DNA from: Arthrobacter sp. SLBN-100
Lineage (GTDB): Bacteria > Actinomycetota > Actinomycetes > Actinomycetales > Micrococcaceae
DNA: 64,000 nt
NCBI RefSeq assembly: GCF_006715305.1
Contig: NZ_VFMY01000001.1
Location: 2,542,001 to 2,606,000 of the forward strand
Reading direction: 5' to 3'
Position 1 is the first letter of the stretch. Each line of letters starts with the position of its first letter. Below, one piece after another: positions 1 through 7,707 of this stretch. The translations under genes and the position numbers were made by a program. The notes under the pieces were generated by a model, which saw only the letters and a program-made list of their open reading frames with translations, searched no databases and was not told where the DNA came from.

Positions 1-199
1 AGGCGCCCGGGGCGCCGGCACCGTTGCCGAGCGCGGCAGCCAAGGGGGAAGCACCGGCGATTCCCGTCAGGGGCGCCTGGGCGGACAGAACAAAGAACAG
101 GATTCCCATAACGCCGATGCTGCCGGCGCGGAGGGCAGTGGATTGCTCTTTCGCAGGCCTTGTATCGGCAGTCCGGGACTCGGAATTCGAAATACTCAT
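1..199 (-). CDS. APC-family amino-acid permease, N-terminal part (runs off left edge)
   Basis: Only the first 66 or so codons are inside the window. The reading begins MSISNSESRTAD, a hydrophilic tail, and then enters a first membrane segment containing ILFFVLSAQAPLTGIAG, which is the typical first helix of amino acid-polyamine-organocation permeases. The ATG at 199 is preceded by AAGGA at a normal distance; an in-frame ATG lies 7 codons upstream at 220 but has no comparable ribosome site. Substrate cannot be told from this piece. It diverges from the amylosucrase gene across about 255 bases in which I see no other gene. Confidence 0.75.
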   Translation of the reverse strand, partial: MSISNSESRTADTRPAKEQSTALRAGSIGVMGILFFVLSAQAPLTGIAGASPLAAALGNGAGAPGA

Positions 200-454
200 T
201 GGATCCTTCTTAACGGTCATGAGCGCTGGGGGGAAGGGTGCGGTTTCATCCGTCCTGCACCCGTTGAATTCAGCATGGCAGCGGACAGGCTGAAGGGTTT
301 TGTCGCGCAGTGATCAGTTGTTGTACTTGAGCGCAACACCGGACTAGAGCGGGACGTGCCCGCCACTCACTCCACGGCGGCGCCGCGTCACTCGCCCGTG
401 GCATACTGCCGTAACCAGTCATTGCCGTATCCGCCGGCCGGAAGGGGCCCTTTT

Positions 455-2350
455 ATGCAGGAATTCGCCAGTGTGGACGAGTTGGCGCGGCAGCACGTCG
501 TCGAGGCCATTGCCAGAGCGGACATCGACGCAGGGACGGACTTTCAGCGGCGGTTCGACCGGCACTTCCCCGAGCTCCTCCGCCTGTTCCACTCGCTGTA
601 CGGTTCCCGCAAGGACTGGCTGGACCAGTTCACGGCACTGGTCCTGCAAAGCGCGCGCTCCTGGCAGGAACGCCCGGCGGAGTTGAAAGCCCTCGACGCG
701 GAGCGCGAAGCGAACAGCAGCTGGTTCCTGGCCAACAACATGCTGGGCGGCGTCTGCTACGTGGACAGGAACGCCGAAAGCCTGGAAGGACTCCGCACCC
801 GAATCCCGTACTTCAAGGAATTGGGCCTGACCTACCTGCACCTCATGCCGCTGTTCCTGGCACCCGAACCGCACTCCGACGGCGGCTACGCGGTCTCCAG
901 CTACCGCCAAGTCAATCCGAAGCTGGGCACCATGGAACAGCTCCGCGACCTTGCCGCAGAGTTCCGCGGCCACGGCATCAGCCTGGTGGTGGACTTTATC
1001 TTCAACCACACGTCCGACGAGCATGAGTGGGCCCGGCGTGCTGCTGCGGGGGATCCCGAGTACAGCGACTACTACTGGATCTTCCCGGACCGCACCATGC
1101 CTGACGCTTTTGAGCAGAACGTGCGGGAAATCTTTCCCGAGAACCACCCCGGGTCCTTTATCCAAATGGAGGACGGCCGCTGGGTCTGGGCCACCTTCCA
1201 CACGTACCAATGGGACCTGAACTACGCCAACCCGGACGTTTTCCGTGCCATGGCCGGCGAAATGCTGTTCCTGGCCAACCAGGGCGTGGACATCCTGCGC
1301 ATGGACGCCGTCGCCTTTATCTGGAAACAGCTGGGCACCCCCTGCGAAAACCTTCCCGAGGCACACATCCTGCTGCAGGCCTTCAACGCGGTGTGCCGGA
1401 TCGCGGCGCCGTCGCTGCTGTTCAAGTCCGAGGCCATCGTGCATCCGGACGAGGTGGCCCTTTACATCGACCCGGCCGAGTGCCAGATCTCCTACAACCC
1501 GCTGCAGATGGCCCTGATCTGGGAATCGTTGGCCACCCGGGATGTCTCGCTCCTGGCCCAAGCACTGGAGCGCCGGCACAACATCCCGGAGGGCACGTCC
1601 TGGGTGAACTACGTCCGCAGCCACGACGACATCGGCTGGACCTTCGCCGACGAGGACGCGGCAGAACTGGGGATCAACGCCTTTGACCACCGCCGTTTCC
1701 TGAACTCCTTCTACGTCAACCGCTTCCCGGGCAGCTTCGCCCGCGGGGTGCCCTTCCAGGACAATCCCAAGACGGGTGATTGCCGGATCTCAGGCACGAC
1801 GGCGTCCCTGTGCGGCATGGAGGTTGACCCGGCTGAGGCGGTGGAGCGGATCCTCCTGGCCCACTCGGTTGCTTTCAGCACCGGCGGCATCCCCCTCTTG
1901 TACTTGGGCGACGAAGTGGGGCAGGTCAATGACTACGGCTACGCGTCCGAGCCGGGGCACGGGGCGGACAGCCGCTGGGTCCACCGGCCGCACTACCCGG
2001 TGGACCAGTACGCCCGACGCCACGATCCTTCCACTCCCGAAGGCGCTGTCTACGCGGGGCTGAAACGAATGATCGAGGTCCGGGCCGGCACTCCGGAACT
2101 GGCGGGAACAAAGCTGGTGGACTTCGCCACCCACAACCCCGGCGTGCTGGCCTACCAGCGCCCCGGCGGGAACGGCTCCGTCCTGGCACTGGCCAACTTC
2201 AGCGACCGGCCCCAGGCCCTGCCGGCCGAAACCTTTTCCGGCTACTCAGCTACCGCCGTCGACCTTCTCTCCGAAGCCGAGCTGCAGCTGGACGAGGGCG
2301 TCATGCTCCTGCCGCGCCAATACGTCTGGCTGCGCGTCACCTCCACCTGA
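455..2350 (+). CDS. Amylosucrase (GH13 family)
   Basis: A 631-residue glycoside hydrolase family 13 enzyme that closely follows Neisseria polysaccharea amylosucrase, which builds alpha-1,4-glucan from sucrose and releases fructose. Visible landmarks are [19 protein letters not shown], the nucleophile Asp284 in [10 protein letters not shown], the acid/base Glu326 in [11 protein letters not shown] and the transition-state Asp391 in [10 protein letters not shown]; these match Neisseria D286, E328 and D393 with a constant offset of 2. The N-terminal 90 or so residues fit the helical N domain of amylosucrases. Start chosen at the ATG at 455 because GGAAGGGG sits just before it; the frame stays open upstream to 356. 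No signal peptide, so probably cytoplasmic. No sucrose transporter is adjacent apart from the unrelated-looking permease to the left. Confidence 0.93.
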   Translation: MQEFASVDELARQHVVEAIARADIDAGTDFQRRFDRHFPELLRLFHSLYGSRKDWLDQFTALVLQSARSWQERPAELKALDAEREANSSWFLANNMLGGVCYVDRNAESLEGLRTRIPYFKELGLTYLHLMPLFLAPEPHSDGGYAVSSYRQVNPKLGTMEQLRDLAAEFRGHGISLVVDFIFNHTSDEHEWARRAAAGDPEYSDYYWIFPDRTMPDAFEQNVREIFPENHPGSFIQMEDGRWVWATFHTYQWDLNYANPDVFRAMAGEMLFLANQGVDILRMDAVAFIWKQLGTPCENLPEAHILLQAFNAVCRIAAPSLLFKSEAIVHPDEVALYIDPAECQISYNPLQMALIWESLATRDVSLLAQALERRHNIPEGTSWVNYVRSHDDIGWTFADEDAAELGINAFDHRRFLNSFYVNRFPGSFARGVPFQDNPKTGDCRISGTTASLCGMEVDPAEAVERILLAHSVAFSTGGIPLLYLGDEVGQVNDYGYASEPGHGADSRWVHRPHYPVDQYARRHDPSTPEGAVYAGLKRMIEVRAGTPELAGTKLVDFATHNPGVLAYQRPGGNGSVLALANFSDRPQALPAETFSGYSATAVDLLSEAELQLDEGVMLLPRQYVWLRVTST

Positions 2351-2361
2351 TGTTCCTTTCG

Positions 2362-2424
2362 CAACTGGGTCGCAGTTAACGTCCTGAAATCGCCCCGTTT
2401 CGCGACGTTAGCGCTACCCAGTTG
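2362..2424. repeat. Imperfect palindromic intergenic element, family 1 copy A
   Basis: An inverted repeat of about 63 bases between the amylosucrase stop and pheA. The left arm starts CAACTGGGTCGCAGTTAACG and the right arm, read on the other strand, starts CAACTGGGTAGCGCTAACG. The same design (CAAC..GGGT.GCA..TTAACG) occurs again at 27053-27113. It resembles a dispersed REP-type element and could fold as a hairpin in transcripts leaving the amylosucrase gene. It has no T run, so a terminator role is only a possibility. Confidence 0.7.
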
Positions 2425-2459
2425 GGCCGGCGGGCACGGGGCGTGAAACGATACGGTTC

Positions 2460-3317
2460 ATGGCCTCCAAGATTGCGTACCAGGGTGAGCCCGGCGCCAA
2501 CTCCAATATCGCGTGCAAGCAGATGTTCCCGGACATGGAAAGTGTGCCCTGCGCCAGCTTTGAGGACGCGTTCGAACTCGTGTCCAGCGGCGAGGCGGAC
2601 CTGGCCATGATCCCCATCGAGAATTCCATTGCCGGGCGGGTGGCGGACATCCATATCCTGCTGCCCCAGTCCAACCTGCAGATCGTGGGCGAGTTCTTCC
2701 TGCCCATCCACTTCGACCTGCTGGGCATCCCGGGCAGCACCATCGAGGACGCCACCGAGGTCCACAGCCACATCCACGCCCTGGGCCAGTGCCGGAAGCT
2801 GATCCGCGAGCACGGCCTCAAGCCCGTCATCGCCGGCGACACCGCCGGTTCGGCGCGCGAGGTCAGCGAGTGGAACGATCCGCGCAAGCTCTCCCTTGCT
2901 CCCCCGCTGGCGGCGCAGATTTACGGCCTGGAAGTGCTGGCCTCCCGGGTTGAGGACGATCCTTCCAACACCACCCGTTTTGTGGTCCTGGCCCGGGAAA
3001 CGGCGCTGCCGGCCCGGGACGAGCTGCCCGGACCGGCGGTCACCAGCTTTGTGTTCCGCGTCCGCAACGTCCCGTCCGCCCTGTACAAAGCGCTGGGCGG
3101 CTTCGCGACGAACGGCGTGAACATGACCCGCCTGGAAAGCTACATGGTGGGCAACGAATTCGCCGCCACCATGTTTATGGCCGACGTCGAAGGCCACCCC
3201 GAGGACCTGCCCCTGAAACTGGCCCTCGAGGAACTCGACTTCTTCACCACCGAGGTGCGGATCCTCGGCGTCTACGCAGCCGCGGAGTACAGGACTGCTC
3301 AGACCGTCAACGGCTGA
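2460..3317 (+). CDS. pheA: Prephenate dehydratase
   Basis: A 285-residue enzyme that converts prephenate to phenylpyruvate in phenylalanine synthesis. It has the dehydratase domain (residues 1 to about 185), opening MASKIAYQGEPGANSN and carrying the NTTRF motif with the catalytic threonine, followed by a regulatory ACT domain (about 200-275, around ALYKALGGFATNGVNM) expected to bind phenylalanine. Length is normal for a stand-alone actinobacterial PheA, with no chorismate mutase part. Its last 19 bases overlap the end of the convergent flavoprotein gene. No leader peptide or T-box is apparent upstream; only the palindromic element at 2362-2424. Confidence 0.95.
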   Translation: MASKIAYQGEPGANSNIACKQMFPDMESVPCASFEDAFELVSSGEADLAMIPIENSIAGRVADIHILLPQSNLQIVGEFFLPIHFDLLGIPGSTIEDATEVHSHIHALGQCRKLIREHGLKPVIAGDTAGSAREVSEWNDPRKLSLAPPLAAQIYGLEVLASRVEDDPSNTTRFVVLARETALPARDELPGPAVTSFVFRVRNVPSALYKALGGFATNGVNMTRLESYMVGNEFAATMFMADVEGHPEDLPLKLALEELDFFTTEVRILGVYAAAEYRTAQTVNG

Positions 3318-5209
3318 CCCGAGGCCCGGCGCGGCTTCAGCAGGGCAGCAAAGAACTCCCCAAGCTCGGCCGTCGCGGTGAGCGGCAGGACGTTCGCCAC
3401 GTACTGGTCCGGGCGCACCACCACCACAACGCCGGCGCGGTCCAGGCCGCGGAGTTCGAAGATGTCCGCACCGGGATCGGTGGCGTACACCTTCTCGTAG
3501 TCATTCAGCTTGAACGGGCCAACCTGTGGCTTGAAGACGGCGGGAACCTTTCCGATGTCCACGGCGGTGTGCGGCTGCTGGTAAATCACCTTCACGTCGA
3601 ACCAGGCGTCAGGATCAGCGTCCGACGGCGTTGCGGCCAGCGGCGAGTCCGGCGAGTTGGCGATCCACCCGGCGAAGTCCGCCACGCCTGAGTGCGCACC
3701 GGCCGGCGCCGGGTCTGCGAAGACGTAGATGCGCCACCGCCCGTCCGCTGTGGCGTGGTGGCCGAGGTGCAGCGGATTGGTATCGCCCACCCTCACCACC
3801 GGTGCCGATTTGAAGCGCTTGCCCACCGGGAAGCCGGTGGCCAGGTCCTGGTGCTTGGCGGGGGCCACCAGCATGGACGGCGCGTACTCGGTCATGAAGC
3901 CGGCCGGGAACTCCGCCGTGCGCACGTAGAAGTCCTCGAGGTCCGAGGGGTTTTCGAACTCCTCGGGCTTCTTGGCCATCATGGTGGACCATTCCTTGTC
4001 GAAGTCGATGAGGTTCTTGGCCACCACCTGCCGCTCTGCCGAGTAGGTGGACAGCAGGGCCTCGGGGCTGCGGCCCTCAAGCACGTGCCCCAGCTTCCAG
4101 GCGATGTTGAAGCCGTCCTGCAGGGAGACGTTCATACCCTGGCCGGCTTTTGCGCTGTGCGTATGGCAGGCGTCGCCGGTGATAAATACCCGCGGGGTTC
4201 GCGTACCGAGCTCCTCCGGCAGGACGTCGTCGAACCGGTCCGTAAGCCTGTGCCCCACTTCGTACACGCTGTGCCACGCCACGTTGCGGACGTCGAGGGT
4301 GTAGGGGTGGAGGATCTCGTTGGCCTTGTGGATGATTTGCTCGATGGTGGTGTTCCGCACGGCATGGTGGGTGGCCGGGTCCACCACCCCCAGGTCCACG
4401 TACATGCGGAACAGGTGTCCGCCTTCGCGCGGGATCAGCAGGATGCTGCCTTTTTCAGCCTGGATGGCGCACTTGGTGCGGATATCGGGGAAGTCGGTGA
4501 CGGCCAAGGTGTCCATGACGCCCCAGGCGTGGTTGGCCTGGTCCCCGGCGAGGGTGCAGCCAATCGCTGTGCGCACTTTGCTCCGCGCGCCGTCGGCACC
4601 CACGACATATTTGGCCCGCACCAGGCGTTCCTGGCCCTCCTTCGGCCCGGAAGTGTGCAGGAGTGTCACCATGACGGGATATTCGCCGCCATCCCCGACG
4701 CTGAGGGACTGGAACTCGTAGCCGTAGTCGGGCTCCAGGCGGGTGGGCGAGTTGGCGGCGAATTCGGCGAAGTAGTCCAGGACGCGGGCCTGGTTCACGA
4801 TGAGGTGCGGGAACTCGCTGATGCCGGTGGGGTCGTCAGGCGTGCGGGCGGCCCGGATGATGTTCGCATGGTTGGCGGGGTCCGGCTTCCAGAACGCCAT
4901 CTCAGTGATGCGGTAGGCCTCGGCGATGATCCGCTCCGCAAACCCGAAGGCCTGGAAGGTTTCGACGCTGCGCGCCTGGATGCCGTCGGCCTGGCCGATG
5001 GCGAGCCGTCCGGGACGGCGCTCGATAATCCGCGTAGTGACATTCGGGAACATTGAAAGCTGCGCCGCGGCGAGCATTCCCGCCGGCCCGGTGCCGACGA
5101 TCAGGACGTCCACTTCGTCCGGGAGTTCCTCGGGCCGGTCGAGGCCTACGCCCGCTGCCGGCTTTACCCGCGGGTCTCCGGATACATAACCGTGGTGGTG
5201 AAACTGCAC
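3299..5209 (-). CDS. FAD-dependent aromatic monooxygenase (phenol hydroxylase / MobA family)
   Basis: A 636-residue class A flavoprotein of the phenol 2-monooxygenase / 3-hydroxybenzoate 4-monooxygenase family, which adds a ring hydroxyl using NAD(P)H and O2. It shows the FAD motif VDVLIVGTGPAGM near the N terminus, the VVGADGARSKVR motif, the GDACHTHSAKAGQGMN motif and a C-terminal thioredoxin-like domain ending in VVVVRPDQYVANVLPL. Start set at GTG 5209, preceded by AGGA with 5 bases spacing, giving an N terminus VQFHHHGYVSGD like family members; the frame extends upstream to 5392 without support. It diverges from a homoprotocatechuate cluster that has no HpaBC, so an inferred role is hydroxylation of a hydroxyphenylacetate (or similar) to the ring-cleavage substrate. 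3-Hydroxybenzoate is the other candidate substrate. Confidence 0.85.
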   Translation of the reverse strand: MQFHHHGYVSGDPRVKPAAGVGLDRPEELPDEVDVLIVGTGPAGMLAAAQLSMFPNVTTRIIERRPGRLAIGQADGIQARSVETFQAFGFAERIIAEAYRITEMAFWKPDPANHANIIRAARTPDDPTGISEFPHLIVNQARVLDYFAEFAANSPTRLEPDYGYEFQSLSVGDGGEYPVMVTLLHTSGPKEGQERLVRAKYVVGADGARSKVRTAIGCTLAGDQANHAWGVMDTLAVTDFPDIRTKCAIQAEKGSILLIPREGGHLFRMYVDLGVVDPATHHAVRNTTIEQIIHKANEILHPYTLDVRNVAWHSVYEVGHRLTDRFDDVLPEELGTRTPRVFITGDACHTHSAKAGQGMNVSLQDGFNIAWKLGHVLEGRSPEALLSTYSAERQVVAKNLIDFDKEWSTMMAKKPEEFENPSDLEDFYVRTAEFPAGFMTEYAPSMLVAPAKHQDLATGFPVGKRFKSAPVVRVGDTNPLHLGHHATADGRWRIYVFADPAPAGAHSGVADFAGWIANSPDSPLAATPSDADPDAWFDVKVIYQQPHTAVDIGKVPAVFKPQVGPFKLNDYEKVYATDPGADIFELRGLDRAGVVVVVRPDQYVANVLPLTATAELGEFFAALLKPRRASGQPLTV

Positions 5210-5397
5210 GGGATTCCTCACTTCGTTGTGTGGCTCTTCGGCCAGAAGGCTGTGTTCGATACTCGAATTCAGGTTTCCATATGAGAAAACCTGCTGTTGG
5301 AGCAACACTGTACGCCAAGTGTGACAGGGACGACAAGAGCGCCAAAAACGCCAGCACCCGAAGGGCTTGACAAGCGCCAGCCGAGGGGTCAAGGTGA

Positions 5398-5407
5398 TCG
5401 TATACGA
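5398..5407. promoter_or_regulatory. Candidate GntR (FCD-type) operator before the catabolic cluster
   Basis: TCGTATACGA is a perfect 10-base palindrome 25 bases before the TTG start of the FAH-RraA gene, followed by a second partial match (TCGTAC). FCD-subfamily GntR regulators commonly bind sites of the form T.GTATAC.A, and such a regulator is the second gene of the operon. It lies in the divergent region between the flavoprotein and the cluster, so it could control both directions. Binding is inferred, not shown. Confidence 0.55.
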
Positions 5408-5431
5408 TTTCGTACTTCGCTAGGAGATGCT

Positions 5432-6940
5432 TTGGAGCAGGTCAACGGGAACATCCTCGAAGCGGCACGCAAGGTGATCGCGGTGCATATCAACTACCCC
5501 AGCCGGGCTGCCCAGCGAGGGCGCACTCCCGCACAGCCGTCCTACTTCCTCAAGCCTTCCAGCTCGCTGGCCCTCAGCGGAAGCCGCGTTGAACGACCGG
5601 CCGGCTGCGAGCTGCTCGGCTACGAGGGCGAGATCGCGCTCATCATTGGCAAGGCCGCCCGCCGCGTCGGCATCGAGGACGCGTGGAGCCACGTCGCCGC
5701 CGTTACCGCCAGCAATGACCTGGGCGTGTACGACCTGCGCTGGGCGGACAAGGGCTCCAACCTCAGGTCCAAGGGCGGCGACGGCTTCACTCCCGTGGGC
5801 CCGGCACTCATTCCGGCAGACGCCGTCGACCCCGCCCAACTGCGCATCCGCACCTGGCACAACGGACAACTCGTCCAGGACGACACCACCCAGGACCTGC
5901 TCTTCCCGTTCTCCCGGCTTGTGGCGGACCTGTCCCAGCTGCTCACCCTCGAGGAAGGGGACATCATCCTTACCGGCACCCCTGCCGGTGCGTCCGTGGC
6001 CAAGCCCGGGGATGTGCTCGAAGTGGAGGTCTCAGCCGCGGACCTCACCACCGGCCGTTTGGTCACCACAGTGGAGGAAGGCACGACGCCGTTCGCTGAC
6101 TTTGGTGCCGGACCCCAGGTTGATGACCTGCAGCGGGAGGAAGCGTGGGGTTCGCGCGAAGCCGCCGGCCTACCCGCCGTAGATAATGCTAAGGCGACCG
6201 CCGCCGTCGCGCCTTCCCTCGCACCTGAGCTGAAAGCCAAACTTGAGAGCGTGGCCACGGCCACCCTGTCCTCCCAGCTGCGCAAGCGCGGCCTTAATAA
6301 CGTCAGCATCGACGGGCTGCAGGCCACCCGCACGGACCGCCGGGTGGTGGGCCTGGCCCGGACCCTGCGCTATGTCCCCAACCGGGAGGACCTCTTCAAG
6401 ACCCACGGCGGCGGGTTCAATGCGCAGAAGCGCGCCATCGATTCCGTCAATGAGGGCGAAGTCCTGGTCATGGAAGCCCGCGGTGAAAAGGGCACCGGGA
6501 CGGTAGGCGACATTCTTGCCCTGCGCGCCCAGGTCCGCGGCGCCGCAGCCATCATCACCGACGGCGGCGTCCGCGATTTCTCCGCCGTGGCCGGGCTGGA
6601 CATGCCCACCTACTTCGCCAACCCGCACCCCGCAGTGCTGGGCCGCCGGCACATCCCCTGGGACACGGACATCACCATCGCCTGCGGCGGCGCCACCGTG
6701 CAGCCCGGAGACATCATCGTGGCGGATTCTGACGGCATCCTGGTCATCCCGCCGGCCATCGCCGAAGAACTGGTGGACGACTGCATCCAGCAGGAACAGG
6801 AAGAGACCTTCATCTTCCAGATGGTCAAGCAGGGCAACAGCGTGGACGGCCTGTATCCCATGAATGCCGAATGGCAGGCACGGTACGAGGAATGGAAAGC
6901 AGGCATCATGAATCCAGAAGCAGGCCACGGGAATGACTGA
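5432..6940 (+). CDS. Fusion: fumarylacetoacetate-hydrolase-fold domain + RraA/aldolase-type domain
   Basis: A 502-residue two-domain protein. Residues about 1-225 are an FAH-fold domain (GYEGEIALIIGKAARR holds the metal-binding acidic pair; DIILTGTPAG is the family signature), like HpaG, which decarboxylates and isomerises 5-carboxymethyl-2-oxo-hex-3-ene-1,6-dioate in the homoprotocatechuate pathway. Residues about 270-490 are an RraA/HMG-CHA aldolase-type domain with an intact D-x20-R-D motif (GDILALRAQV to GGVRD), the divalent metal and pyruvate-type substrate site in class II pyruvate aldolases and oxaloacetate decarboxylases. Start set at TTG 5432 behind AGGAG; the open frame upstream to 5297 reads through the likely promoter. 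First gene of the cluster; its end overlaps the GntR gene by 8 bases. What the second domain does here is unknown. Confidence 0.82.
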   Translation: MEQVNGNILEAARKVIAVHINYPSRAAQRGRTPAQPSYFLKPSSSLALSGSRVERPAGCELLGYEGEIALIIGKAARRVGIEDAWSHVAAVTASNDLGVYDLRWADKGSNLRSKGGDGFTPVGPALIPADAVDPAQLRIRTWHNGQLVQDDTTQDLLFPFSRLVADLSQLLTLEEGDIILTGTPAGASVAKPGDVLEVEVSAADLTTGRLVTTVEEGTTPFADFGAGPQVDDLQREEAWGSREAAGLPAVDNAKATAAVAPSLAPELKAKLESVATATLSSQLRKRGLNNVSIDGLQATRTDRRVVGLARTLRYVPNREDLFKTHGGGFNAQKRAIDSVNEGEVLVMEARGEKGTGTVGDILALRAQVRGAAAIITDGGVRDFSAVAGLDMPTYFANPHPAVLGRRHIPWDTDITIACGGATVQPGDIIVADSDGILVIPPAIAEELVDDCIQQEQEETFIFQMVKQGNSVDGLYPMNAEWQARYEEWKAGIMNPEAGHGND

Positions 6941-7634
6941 GACAGTGGCCAGCCTCCCCGCGGCCCCTGCCGGCAGCAAGTCCGAACAGGCGTACCAGGC
7001 CGTCAAGGCGCGGATCATTGAAGGGAGTTACACCCCGGGCTACCGGCTGGTCCTGGGCAGCATCGCCAAGGACCTGGGCTTCAGCGTGGTTCCGGTCCGT
7101 GAAGCCATCCGCAGGCTGGAGGCCGAGGGCCTGGTGACGTTCGAACGCAACGTGGGCGCCACCGTGGCAGGGATTGATCCCACCGAGTACCTCTACACCA
7201 TGCAGACCCTCAGCATCGTGGAGGGCGCTGCCACAGCTTTGTCTGCTCCCTTGATCGACCCGGCAGCGATTGCCCGGGCCCGGGCAGTGAATGCCGAGAT
7301 GCGCGAGTGCCTGCAGCACTTCGACCCCGTCAGGTTTACGGCGCTGAACCAGGACTTCCACAGCGTCCTGTTTGAGCACTGCCCCAATCCGCACATCCTG
7401 GACCTCGTGCACCGCGGCTGGAACCGGCTCGCATCCCTCCGGTCCTCCACCTTCCGCTTTGTGCCCGGCCGGGCACACGATTCGGTGGACGAGCACGAGG
7501 CACTCCTGAAGCTCATCGAATCCGGCGCCGACGCTGAAGCCATCGAAAAAGCCGCCCGGCTCCACCGCTCCGCCACCCTGGACGCCTACCTCGCCCAGGC
7601 ACAGCCGCATCCGAACGCAACGCGGGGTCAGTAA
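6933..7634 (+). CDS. GntR-family regulator, FCD subfamily
   Basis: A 233-residue transcription factor. A winged helix (about 17-85, with GSIAKDLGFSVVPVREAIRR as recognition region) is followed by an FCD ligand-binding domain (about 95-220) with the expected histidines (QDFHSVLFEH, DEHEALLKLI, LHRSA), which usually hold a metal that helps bind a carboxylate ligand. It overlaps the previous gene and so is co-transcribed with the pathway it most likely controls. The palindrome at 5398-5407 is the candidate target. Its final codons (NATRGQ) are written by the left arm of the palindromic repeat at 7617-7681. Confidence 0.9.
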   Translation: MTETVASLPAAPAGSKSEQAYQAVKARIIEGSYTPGYRLVLGSIAKDLGFSVVPVREAIRRLEAEGLVTFERNVGATVAGIDPTEYLYTMQTLSIVEGAATALSAPLIDPAAIARARAVNAEMRECLQHFDPVRFTALNQDFHSVLFEHCPNPHILDLVHRGWNRLASLRSSTFRFVPGRAHDSVDEHEALLKLIESGADAEAIEKAARLHRSATLDAYLAQAQPHPNATRGQ

Positions 7635-7681
7635 ACGCCCAATATCAGGCCTCCGAAGGGCCAAAAGTGACCCCGCGTTGC
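7617..7681. repeat. Palindromic repeat overlapping the end of the GntR gene
   Basis: Arms GCAACGCGGGGTCA (7617-7630) and TGACCCCGCGTTGC (7668-7681) are a perfect 14-base inverted repeat around a 37-base centre that has a weaker inner repeat (AGGCCT/AGGGCC). The left arm encodes the last residues and provides the stop of the GntR gene. It looks like an inserted REP/MITE-type element and may form a hairpin between gntR and hpaE. Confidence 0.7.
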
Positions 7682-7707
7682 TCTCAGAAGACAGTAAGGA
7701 AACAACA

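Noticed and set aside
24..293. Plus-strand 89-codon frame at the left edge
   Set aside because: Antisense to a convincing amino-acid permease start with ribosome site; no family resemblance.
419..1690. Long minus-strand frame of 423 codons opposite the amylosucrase
   Set aside because: A GC-bias shadow of the plus-strand gene, which has all catalytic motifs.
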